From an uncultured Clostridia bacterium (GTDB lineage Bacteria; Bacillota; Clostridia; TANB77; CAG-508): a DNA stretch of 14,801 bases. The number at the start of each line of letters is the position of its first letter. The first letter of the stretch is position 1. Shown in pieces: positions 7,489 through 13,340 of the stretch. Location: the NCBI GenBank assembly GCA_944393345.1, contig CALXZW010000025.1, forward strand, positions 1 through 14,801, written 5' to 3'. The notes under the pieces were generated by a model that was not told the DNA's origin, did no database searches, and was given only the letters and a program-made list of their open reading frames with translations. Position numbers and translations under genes: made by a program.

Positions 7489-7670
7489 GTGTTATTTGTA
7501 TTTTTTGTTTCATTAGTTTCATTATTTTGATTTTTTTCATACATATATTGCGCTGAATACAACATTTCTTTATTTAAGGATAATTTGTTTACTAGTTTTC
7601 CCATTATATTAAATACACATGCTATTATTAAAATTAACATACCTATTTTTTTCCAATTTTTAGCTAACAT
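7485..7670 (-). CDS. Small one-helix membrane protein (61 aa)
   Basis: No family is recognised. A basic N-terminus (MLAKNWKKIG) leads into one hydrophobic helix at about residues 11-25 (MLILIIACVFNIMGKLV). A polar tail rich in Asn, Glu and Thr follows (NQNNETNETKNTNNT). It is supported as a real gene by AAGGAG before the ATG at 7670-7668 and by a very good promoter (7701-7729). It looks like an exported or membrane-anchored small protein. The Asn/Thr-rich tail resembles the linker of the divergent VanW gene next door, but this is only shared composition. Confidence 0.6.
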   Translation of the reverse strand: MLAKNWKKIGMLILIIACVFNIMGKLVNKLSLNKEMLYSAQYMYEKNQNNETNETKNTNNT

Positions 7671-7700
7671 ATTTTTTCTCCTTCTTTTTACTACATATTA

Positions 7701-7729
7701 ATTATACTCATATTTTCAAAAAAAGTCAA
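7701..7729 (-). promoter_or_regulatory. Sigma-A promoter of the small membrane protein gene
   Basis: On the - strand, TTGACT (7729-7724, 5 of 6 matches), a 17-bp spacer and perfect TATAAT (7706-7701), about 30 nt before the start. The adjacent VanW gene reads the other way; no clear promoter for it is seen in the shared 100-bp region. Confidence 0.75.
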
Positions 7730-7770
7730 TAATTTCTGTTTTTTTGGTTACACTAAATTGGGTGATTAAT

Positions 7771-8487
7771 GTGAAAAATAAATTTTTAATTATTGGATTA
7801 ATAATTCTTGCAGTTATAATTAGTATTGCTATTTATTTTTATTATAACAATTCTAAAACAAATAAAAATAATTATGAAACTGAAAAAGTAAGTACAGAAA
7901 AAAATAATACAAGTCAAAATAATATTACTAAAAACAACAATACTGAAACTAATACTAACAATAGTAATAATACTACTAATCATAATAATTCATCTACAAA
8001 TCAAAGTGTAGGTATTACTTCAAAACCAGTTGAAGAACAACTCGCAACTTTTTCTACAAAAATTTATTCTACAGATTCTGCAAGACAAAATAATATTAAT
8101 ATAACCTGTAAAACTCTAAATGGAACTATTGTAAAACCTGGAGAAACTTTTTCTTTTTGTGGAACTGTAGGAGAATCAACTTCTGCAAAAGGTTATCAAA
8201 AAGCCGATATTTTTGATAGATATGGAAATAAGAAAAAAGGATTAGGCGGTGGTAACTGTCAAATAAGTACAACCTTATATAATGCTGTACTTTCTGTTCC
8301 AAAATTAGAAGTTACAGAAAGGCATAAACATAGTAACTATGTTCCTTATATCCAAAAAGGAAAAGATGCTGCTGTCGCTTATGGTAGTTATGATTTAAAA
8401 TTTAAAAATAATTTAGAAAATGACATAAAAATATTAGCTTCAAGTGACGGAAAAACTGTAACTGTAAGCATCTTATCAATAAAATAA
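7771..8487 (+). CDS. VanW-domain protein, membrane-anchored (238 aa)
   Basis: The only + strand gene. A signal anchor follows the start (MKNKFLIIGLIILAVIISIAIYFYY, about residues 1-25). A low-complexity Asn/Thr/Lys linker (about 30-85) spaces the domain from the membrane. The VanW domain (about 95-238) carries its usual landmarks: FSTKIYSTDSARQNNI, the LNGTIVKPGETFSFCGTVG segment, GLGGGNCQISTTLYNAVL, the TERHKHSNYVPYI segment and a final DLKFKNN region. VanW domains are found at the cell surface of Gram-positives, next to peptidoglycan-binding domains; their activity is unknown, and the link to vancomycin resistance is by name only. I chose GTG at 7771, with GGGTGA upstream; the frame is open from a TTG at 7744, which has no ribosome binding site. 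Its C-terminal domain is complete. Confidence 0.85.
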   Translation: MKNKFLIIGLIILAVIISIAIYFYYNNSKTNKNNYETEKVSTEKNNTSQNNITKNNNTETNTNNSNNTTNHNNSSTNQSVGITSKPVEEQLATFSTKIYSTDSARQNNINITCKTLNGTIVKPGETFSFCGTVGESTSAKGYQKADIFDRYGNKKKGLGGGNCQISTTLYNAVLSVPKLEVTERHKHSNYVPYIQKGKDAAVAYGSYDLKFKNNLENDIKILASSDGKTVTVSILSIK

Positions 8488-8551
8488 ATTTTATGCATAT
8501 TTTTTAACTTCAAAACAAAACTTTTGAGATTATTATTAATTCAAAAAAGAG

Positions 8552-8588
8552 AAGTTGCAAATAAATATATATTTCGCAACTTTTTTAT
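8552..8588 (+). terminator. Bidirectional terminator between the VanW and HAM1-type genes
   Basis: AAGTTGC (8552-8558) pairs with GCAACTT (8576-8582), and inner AAAT/ATTT pairs extend the stem past a one-base bulge. On the + strand a TTTTTTATT tract follows; on the - strand TTCTCTTTTTT follows. It therefore can end both convergent transcripts. Confidence 0.75.
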
Positions 8589-8716
8589 TATATAGAAAAA
8601 ATCCAAGAATTTTTTCCATGCAGCAAGGTTAATTTTATTTGTACTGTGCATATTTGTACAGCAAAAAGTATATATAGTAAAGTATTTTTTATATTATCTT
8701 TTTATTAAAATATAAT
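8589..8716. repeat. AT-rich spacer with two inverted repeats
   Basis: This intergenic stretch has no gene. It holds an A/T hairpin (GAAAAAAT 8595-8602 with ATTTTTTC 8609-8616) and a 7-bp inverted repeat with one G-T pair (CTGTGCA 8644-8650 with TGTACAG 8655-8661; 4-nt loop). On the - strand the second one lies about 60 nt after the stop of the HAM1-type gene, without a T tract, so it is not an obvious terminator. Confidence 0.35.
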
Positions 8717-9316
8717 TTATATATTTTTTAATATAAATTCAATAATATTATTTATATTTTCCCTTTTTGCAAGATATTCTTTCTCTTTTGGGGACAATTC
8801 AACTAAATATTTATTAAATTCTGGTATTATCGAAATTGAATCCAGAGGATAACCTGGATTTATTTTTGCACAAGGTTTGTCTATAAAATAAAAATTATCC
8901 TTATTCCATAAATATTTTGCAATATTATCTTTCTTAAAAATTACCATTCCATATACCCATTTAGCAGAAAGTTTTCCTCCATATTTTTTTACTAAATTAG
9001 TATAATATTCAATCATTTCATCATCATTTAATTCTTTCCCATTAATTCTTCTTACATATGTTCCTGGTTGCTTTTCTTGTGGCAATTTTTCAACAAATAG
9101 ATTATTATCCATCCCTATTGTTGGAATTTGAGTTACATCATAATATGCCTTAGCTTTTATATATGCATTTTCTATAGCATCTTTTCCATTTTCTTCTATA
9201 TTTAATTTTATATTTATATCTTTTAAAGTTATTAATTCCACTCCGTTTTCTTCTAAGTATTTTTTAAATTTTTTCACTTTAGCCGGATTTGTTGTTGCAA
9301 ATAATACTTTTTTCAT
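8717..9316 (-). CDS. Divergent HAM1/RdgB-type nucleoside triphosphate pyrophosphatase-like protein (199 aa)
   Basis: RdgB/HAM1 enzymes hydrolyse non-canonical purine NTPs (dITP, XTP) to monophosphates. The fold landmarks are present: LFATTNPAKVKKFKKYL (Thr-x-Asn-x-x-Lys, residues 9-14 area), ENGKDAIENAYIKAKAYYD (41-60), TYVRRINGKE (86-95) and the C-terminal GYPLDSISIIPEFNKYLVELSPKEKEYLAKR. The usual catalytic DDSGL is changed to MDNNL (Asp70, Asn71), and the end has AKR rather than SHR. So this is a diverged member, perhaps with altered substrate or activity. The order murI then this gene parallels racE-ysnA of Bacillus. GGAGAGG precedes the ATG, and the murI stop is 48 nt upstream, so it is the last gene of the cluster. 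Confidence 0.8.
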   Translation of the reverse strand: MKKVLFATTNPAKVKKFKKYLEENGVELITLKDINIKLNIEENGKDAIENAYIKAKAYYDVTQIPTIGMDNNLFVEKLPQEKQPGTYVRRINGKELNDDEMIEYYTNLVKKYGGKLSAKWVYGMVIFKKDNIAKYLWNKDNFYFIDKPCAKINPGYPLDSISIIPEFNKYLVELSPKEKEYLAKRENINNIIEFILKNI

Positions 9317-9364
9317 TTTTTCCTCTCCTACATTTTACAAATTAATAATTGTCTTAAACTTTAA

Positions 9365-10136
9365 TTACCCTCCCAGAAGTTCATTATAAAACCTTCTCTC
9401 TTTTTCTTTGGAATTATTTGAATCTATAAATGTTACCTTTCCTTCATTCTTTTCTAACATATTCGATTTTTCAAGTACATCTTTTAAATGTATTGCTAGC
9501 CTTGATGATCCTTCGAAAAACTCTACTTTTCCTAATACTTTTTGTATTTCATCTTTTATTAATGGATAATGTGTGCATCCTAATACAACATTTTTAACTT
9601 TATTTTTATATTTTTCTAAATTTTTATCTAAATATTCTCGGATTTTTCTTTCATCATTTTTCTCTATAATATCCGCTAACCCAATACAAGGTAATAAATA
9701 TGTTTTATGATTATTATATTTATTAAAAAGCATATTAAATTTTTCACTTTCTAAAGTTCCTTTTGTTGCCATCACTAATGTTGGTTTATCATATGCATAA
9801 TCATATACCATTTTATATGCTGGTTCTATTGCTATAAATGGTATATGATTATATTTTTCTCTAAGTTTTTTTGTAGCTTTAGCACTTGCTGTATTACATG
9901 CTATAACTATTACCTTACATTTATTTTCTATTAATTTTTCTGTAATATTTTGCGATATTTGTATTACTTCTTTATCTGTTTTATCTCCATAAGGATTATT
10001 TTTTGAATCACTATAATAAATATAGTTTTCATATGGAAGAATCTTTTTTATTTCTTTTAAAACTGTAACTCCACCTATTCCAGAATCAAAAATACCAATA
10101 TTACCGAGATTGTACTATGTTATAATTATTATTCAT
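9365..10136 (-). CDS. murI: Glutamate racemase (about 256 aa), reading frame broken by a +1 shift at CGG
   Basis: MurI makes D-glutamate for peptidoglycan. An AAAGGAG ribosome binding site (10147-10141) precedes the ATG at 10136-10134, which reads MNNNYNIVQS and then CGG TAA. One base later, in the +1 frame, the expected protein continues: NIGIFDSGIGGVTVLKEI, then SDSKNNPYGDKT and the first catalytic cysteine in VIACNTASA. It runs on through PAYKMVYDY to the second catalytic site, VVLGCTHYPLI, and ends LLGG at 9365. No start codon exists between the break and the Met at 9811, and the +1 frame is closed upstream of the break by a TAG. With the shift, the length and both catalytic cysteines are normal. 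The rest of the gene has no lesion, so I read it as a functional gene with a recoding site. A real frameshift mutation or assembly error is the alternative. A Met at 9811 alone would yield only 148 residues without the first catalytic Cys. Confidence 0.85.
10103..10106 (-). other. murI: +1 recoding site (CGGT) in murI
   Basis: On the - strand the zero frame reads CAA TCT CGG TAA. Removing one base from CGGT restores the MurI frame (AAT ATT GGT ATT TTT GAT). The four bases CGGT take the place of one residue. There is no homopolymer here, so a simple sequencing slip is less likely. Confidence 0.7.
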
Positions 10137-10166
10137 ATTTCTCCTTTTAAACCTTATTTTTCTTCT

Positions 10167-10932
10167 TCAAAGTTCATAAAATTTCATCACTTCAGAACTT
10201 CTTCTATACACTTTTACATTTTTCATTTTGCTTAGTTCTTTTATTATTTTTATTTCATCAGTATTTGGATTATAAAATAAATCTTTATTATCCGAAAAAT
10301 GTATTTTTTCACTAGTTCCTTCTTCCTCAAATATACTACCAATAACAACATCTTTTATATTATATTTTCTTATTACCGTTTTATATATCTCTATATCTTT
10401 AATTGTTATTCCTTTTAATACTGGCTTTATATATAAAACAGTAGGAATATTTAGTTCTTTTGATATTTCAAAAGTTTTAAATCTTTCTTCTGGTATAGTT
10501 GTATTTTTTTCTATTCTTTCTGCTTCACTTACACTTGCAGAACTAACAAATATTACAAACTGCCCTAAATATTTTATTAAATTTTTCAATTGGATTATTT
10601 CTTCTATATAAATTCTTTTTTTAGTTGATAATTGAATTTGATTTCCTTTTTTTAAAAAATATTCAATTAATTTTACTGTTTCAGTTTTATTATCTTCATC
10701 CCAGCATTCTGAATAACATCCCAATGTTATCAAACAATTCTTAGATATTTTTATTTTACTTTCTATTTCATTTATTAATTCTTCTGCTTTTTTTATTTTT
10801 CCTATAATTTTATCATTTGCATATCCCATTTTTTTTAAATAACAATATGTACACTCACCGTCTACATCCTAAACAAGTATTTATAAATATTCTATTATTA
10901 TCTTTTGCATATAAATAGCCTGTATCTATCAT
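10167..10932 (-). CDS. Radical SAM protein (about 254 aa), reading frame broken by a +1 shift at CGG
   Basis: The ATG at 10932-10930 overlaps the stop of the HD gene (ATGA). The first frame reads MIDTGYLYAKDNNRIFINTCLGCR, then CGG TGA. In the +1 frame it continues ECTYCYLKKMGYANDK and onward for about 230 residues. Joined with one residue for CGGT, the sequence is C-R-x-E-C-T-Y-C, the CxxxCxxC motif that binds the 4Fe-4S cluster and S-adenosylmethionine. Later segments (ITLGCYSECWDEDNKTETVKLIEYFL, QLSTKKRI, FVIFVSSASVSEAERIEKN) resemble Rv2578c/spore-photoproduct-lyase-like radical SAM proteins, for which the substrate is unknown. A conventional start at 10829 would give 220 residues with most of the cluster motif missing. 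Downstream, murI starts 30 nt later. The family is secure; the reaction is not. Confidence 0.75.
10857..10860 (-). other. +1 recoding site (CGGT) inside the radical SAM cluster motif
   Basis: The zero frame reads GGA TGT AGA CGG TGA. Treating CGGT as one residue gives exactly three residues between the first and second cysteine of CxxxCxxC, so the spacing of an invariant motif fixes the size of the shift as +1. Confidence 0.72.
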
Positions 10933-11582
10933 TTTATACCATTCCATTCATTCAAAAATTCATCCAAAAAATTTTCTATATATTCATGTCTCTTATTTGC
11001 AATATTCTTAGCAGTAACTGTATTCATCGAATCCTTTATCTTTAATAATTTGTCATAAAAATGATCAAGCGATGTATTTGAACCGTTTTTTTTATATTCT
11101 TTTTGTGTTATATTATTATCAACGTTAGGATTATATATTAATTTTCCTTTTTTTCCTCCATAAGCAAATGTTCTTGCTATACCTATTGCTCCCATTGCAT
11201 CTAATCTATCAGCATCTTGAGCAATTTGTCCTTCTTTTGATAGTTCTTTTTTATTATCAAAATTAGAACTAAACCCTAAATTCACACAGCTATATATTAT
11301 GTTATTAATATCATCTTCTAGAATACTTTCATATATTTTTAATTTTCGAAGTGTTTTCTTTAACTCTGCACTACTGTCTCCAGAATAAAATTTATGATCA
11401 TATAGGTCATGCATATAAACTATCATCTTTATAACAAATTCATTCGCCTTCTCGTCTTTATTGATTAACATAGCATTTTTTTCGACTCTTTTTATATGCC
11501 ACCAATCATGACCGCTCGAATCATTTATACATTTTTGTTTTACATATTCTTCTACTATTTTTAATATTTCATCTTGCTTCAT
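10929..11582 (-). CDS. HD-domain phosphohydrolase, YpgQ-like (217 aa)
   Basis: The HD motif series is complete: GHDWWHIKRV (His25, His29), MHDLYDHKF (His58-Asp59) and AQDADRLDAMGAIGIARTFAYGG (Asp123-Asp125). A helical C-terminal part with NPNVDNN, TSLDHFYDKLLKI and KRHEYIENFLDEFL follows. This order is that of the YedJ/YpgQ family; B. subtilis YpgQ has been described as an (d)NTP pyrophosphatase. A nucleotide-sanitising role would match the HAM1-type gene at the other end of the cluster, but this is inference. AAAGGAAAT precedes the ATG. The stop overlaps the radical SAM start by 4 nt (ATGA), so the two are translationally coupled. All Arg codons are non-CGG. Confidence 0.85.
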   Translation of the reverse strand: MKQDEILKIVEEYVKQKCINDSSGHDWWHIKRVEKNAMLINKDEKANEFVIKMIVYMHDLYDHKFYSGDSSAELKKTLRKLKIYESILEDDINNIIYSCVNLGFSSNFDNKKELSKEGQIAQDADRLDAMGAIGIARTFAYGGKKGKLIYNPNVDNNITQKEYKKNGSNTSLDHFYDKLLKIKDSMNTVTAKNIANKRHEYIENFLDEFLNEWNGIK

Positions 11583-11635
11583 TTAAATTTCCTTTCATTA
11601 AATGTTGATTTAAAATTTTCCTTAAATTTTATTCT

Positions 11636-12205
11636 TTACATTATTTCATATCTCCAACCAGGTTGCCAACTTTTTGTTTTTCTCCAATCATTTTCTATTG
11701 CTTCTTTCCAACTAATATTCTTAGTTATCACTTCTAAAGCTAATTGTGGTGCTTTGTGTGAAACTAAAGCTATAGTTTTCCCTTTATAATTTTCTAACAA
11801 ATATTTACAAAAGTCTCTTAATCTTTTTTCAACATCTTGTAATGATTCTCCATTAGTAAATTTAATATCTATATGTTCCTCATATTTCACCAAAGACTTA
11901 TCTTGACCATTTAAATCTCCATAATTACATTCTCTAATTCTTTGATCTTGTAATATTCTTTTTGAATCTTCAAAAATATATTTTGCAGAATCTACTGCCC
12001 TTTTTAGGTCTGATGTAATAACTAAATCTATTTCATTAAAATTTATTTGTTCTTTTAATTTTATAATTTGTTCTATTCCTTTTTTACTTAGTTCTCCTTC
12101 TTTCCATCCTGTTGCTTTATGCTCTATATTATCTGTAGTTGTTCCATGCACAAAATAAATTATTTTAACTGGCATACTTTCCATAAAACTTTCAATACTA
12201 TCCAT
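11636..12205 (-). CDS. Histidine phosphatase-family protein with altered RHG motif (189 aa)
   Basis: The fold landmarks are present: IIYFVHGTTTDN, GWKEGELSKKG (substrate region), VITSDLKRAVDSA, IRECNYGDLNG and ALVSHKAPQLALEV. These enzymes use a phosphohistidine (here His20) and clamp the phosphate with the Arg just before it (R-H-G). Here that Arg is Val (V-H-G). The second Arg and the second His are kept, so activity may be reduced or altered. I prefer the ATG at 12205-12203, 12 nt after GAGGAG (12223-12218). The frame is open to an ATG at 12238 without a ribosome binding site, and a shorter start at 12175 is possible. It is the first gene of the cluster leading to murI; 53 nt separate it from the HD gene. 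Confidence 0.75.
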   Translation of the reverse strand: MDSIESFMESMPVKIIYFVHGTTTDNIEHKATGWKEGELSKKGIEQIIKLKEQINFNEIDLVITSDLKRAVDSAKYIFEDSKRILQDQRIRECNYGDLNGQDKSLVKYEEHIDIKFTNGESLQDVEKRLRDFCKYLLENYKGKTIALVSHKAPQLALEVITKNISWKEAIENDWRKTKSWQPGWRYEIM

Positions 12206-12272
12206 AAATTCTATCATCTCCTCAAATTCTATATTCATTTTTATTAGAACAATTTAAATTTTTATGACAATT

Positions 12273-12288
12273 TTATCAGTTTTGATAA
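12273..12288. repeat. Inverted repeat upstream of the phosphatase gene
   Basis: TTATCA-GTTT-TGATAA is a perfect 6-bp inverted repeat with a 4-nt spacer, about 70 nt before the phosphatase start. No convincing promoter is visible in 12239-12346, so whether it is an operator or a chance repeat in AT-rich DNA is open. Confidence 0.3.
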
Positions 12289-12346
12289 CTAATTTAGGCT
12301 TAATTGCATTCAAACTACAATTTAATAATTTTTTATATTACGTTCT

Positions 12347-12580
12347 CTATTTTACATTTTTCTTATTCTCAACTAATTTTTCATGATAAAAGTAATCTAT
12401 ATATTTTATATTATTTATTTCACAATACTCTTTAATCTCTTCAGATAAATCATTCCAATATTTTTTATTTCCTTTAATATAAATATCATTATATTCATTT
12501 ATTAAATTCGGATAAATTCCTTGAATGTACGATAGTATTTTAGTTTTATAGTCTCCTCTTAAATTCAAATTTTCAAACCA
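12347..12580 (-). pseudogene. C-terminal remnant of a radical SAM protein
   Basis: The frame open from 12580 reads WFENLNLRGDYKTKILSYI, then a YPNLINEYNDIYIKGNKKYW segment and EYCEINNIKYIDYFYHEKLVENKKNVK. As I remember them, such NLNLRG and YFYH segments form the tail of spore-photoproduct-lyase-like radical SAM proteins. No N-terminal part or radical SAM motif is present upstream. An in-frame TAA (12583-12581), which is also the stop of the neighbouring pseudogene, precedes the first Trp directly. The only possible start, TTG at 12568, has no ribosome binding site at a useful distance (AGAGGAGAC is inside the frame). I read it as a truncated remnant, not a gene. It may come from deletion joining two genes. 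Confidence 0.5.
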
Positions 12581-12846
12581 TTATTCATCTATATATTTTT
12601 TACTGTCTTGTGTATATTTATTTTTACTAACTGATTCGTAAATATATTTGCCTTGTTCAACTTTTCTAACACATCTACTTTTTTCAATAATTCATTAAAT
12701 AACTTTAATTCTTCTGCTAGATTCTGTAAACTTTCTTTGTTTTTTCTTCTTATCTAACTAATAAAAAATGATATAGCCAAAAGTATTCCTAATACTACTA
12801 TAATTGTAATAATATTTCCAGAAGGTATAATGAAATCTATTAATCC
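12581..12846 (-). pseudogene. Decayed gene for a small membrane-anchored coiled-coil protein
   Basis: A frame beginning near 12840 reads IDFIIPSGNIITIIVVLGIL and a further ISFFIS (one transmembrane helix). An in-frame TAG (12756-12754) follows, and the frame continues IRRKNKESLQNLAEELKLFN, then ELLKKVDVLEK (a basic stop-transfer and a helical region). At 12661-12665 the coding sense moves by one base in an A run; the next frame gives VEQGKYIYESVSKNKYTQDS and ends KKYIDE, TAA. No ATG, GTG or TTG starts the frame; an AGAGGA sequence lies just before, where an ATA stands. Three lesions (lost start, amber, single-base loss) mark it as a pseudogene. It lies downstream of the subtilase operon. Confidence 0.5.
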
Positions 12847-12867
12847 TCTATGTTCCTTTTATAATTT

Positions 12868-13326
12868 CTATTTAGTTTTTATATGTAAAAATTTCATTAT
12901 TCTATTTAATAATTTTTCAAAAAAATTTGATTCCTTGTATTCAATGATTGAAATATTTTGATTAATAACTTTTTCTTCTTGAATTTTATATTTTTTCTTA
13001 AAAATATCATTAGGATTATATATTTCTCTTATGTATTCCACATATTTTCTTTGATTTTCGTTAAACCTTTCTGCTAGCTTTTCTTTTTCCTCTTGATTTT
13101 TGCACCAATAATTGTATTTTAACATTGCTAATAAAGCACGTGTTTTGTTATTTAAATTATGCTCATTAAGACTTTTATTTTCTTTAAGTCTAAATATATA
13201 TTTTGGATCTTTTTCTTTTTTAAACTTTTCTCTTAATTTCTCAGGCACTTTTAAAACATATTCACTAGGCATATTAGATAATATACAATCAATTTCTGTA
13301 TATGCTTGCATCGTTTCTTTTGTCAT
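12868..13326 (-). CDS. Conserved hypothetical protein, partner of the subtilase (152 aa)
   Basis: No named domain is recognised. The chain MTKETMQAYTEIDCILSNMP, then VLKVPEKLREKFKKEKDP, ends its conserved part with LLAMLKYNYWCKNQEEKEKL and a YVEYIREIYNPNDIF segment. This has the look of a small, soluble, helical protein family found in gut Clostridia (my recollection, not checked). The last 45 residues are basic and probably variable. I chose the ATG at 13326-13324: GGAGG lies 5 nt before it, and a longer start (TTG at 13338) would translate this site. The subtilase stop is 14 nt upstream, so the two form an operon and may work together, for example as a protease with a substrate, inhibitor or chaperone. 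That is inference. Confidence 0.65.
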   Translation of the reverse strand: MTKETMQAYTEIDCILSNMPSEYVLKVPEKLREKFKKEKDPKYIFRLKENKSLNEHNLNNKTRALLAMLKYNYWCKNQEEKEKLAERFNENQRKYVEYIREIYNPNDIFKKKYKIQEEKVINQNISIIEYKESNFFEKLLNRIMKFLHIKTK

Positions 13327-13340
13327 CTTAACCTCCAAAT

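Noticed and set aside
8644..8661. A tRNA or riboswitch in the spacer between the VanW and HAM1-type genes
   Set aside because: Only a single short hairpin is present; no cloverleaf, CCA end or known riboswitch core could be made out.
10104..10106. Initiation of murI at a rare ATT codon after the break instead of recoding
   Set aside because: No ribosome binding site lies before the ATT codons, whereas an AAAGGAG and an ATG stand in front of the ten codons before the break.
10101..10860. A simple change of meaning of CGG (for example to Trp or Gln) as the explanation of the broken genes
   Set aside because: Reassignment would keep the frame. In murI and the radical SAM gene the frame itself changes by +1 and the next zero-frame codon is a stop, so a new amino acid for CGG does not restore the proteins.
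12206..12238. The longer phosphatase start at 12238
   Set aside because: It has no ribosome binding site, and GAGGAG lies within the first codons, 12 nt before the ATG at 12205. The longer form is not excluded.
12581..12665. A CGG-type recoding site in the small membrane-protein pseudogene
   Set aside because: There is no CGG in this stretch. The frame change is in the opposite direction and lies in an A run, which is typical of ordinary indels.
12754..12756. Reassignment of TAG (amber) to explain the open frame that continues past this codon
   Set aside because: TAG ends mutS, the TetR gene, the DUF308 gene and the 152-residue protein at the expected places. The amber codon also lies in a sequence with two other lesions.
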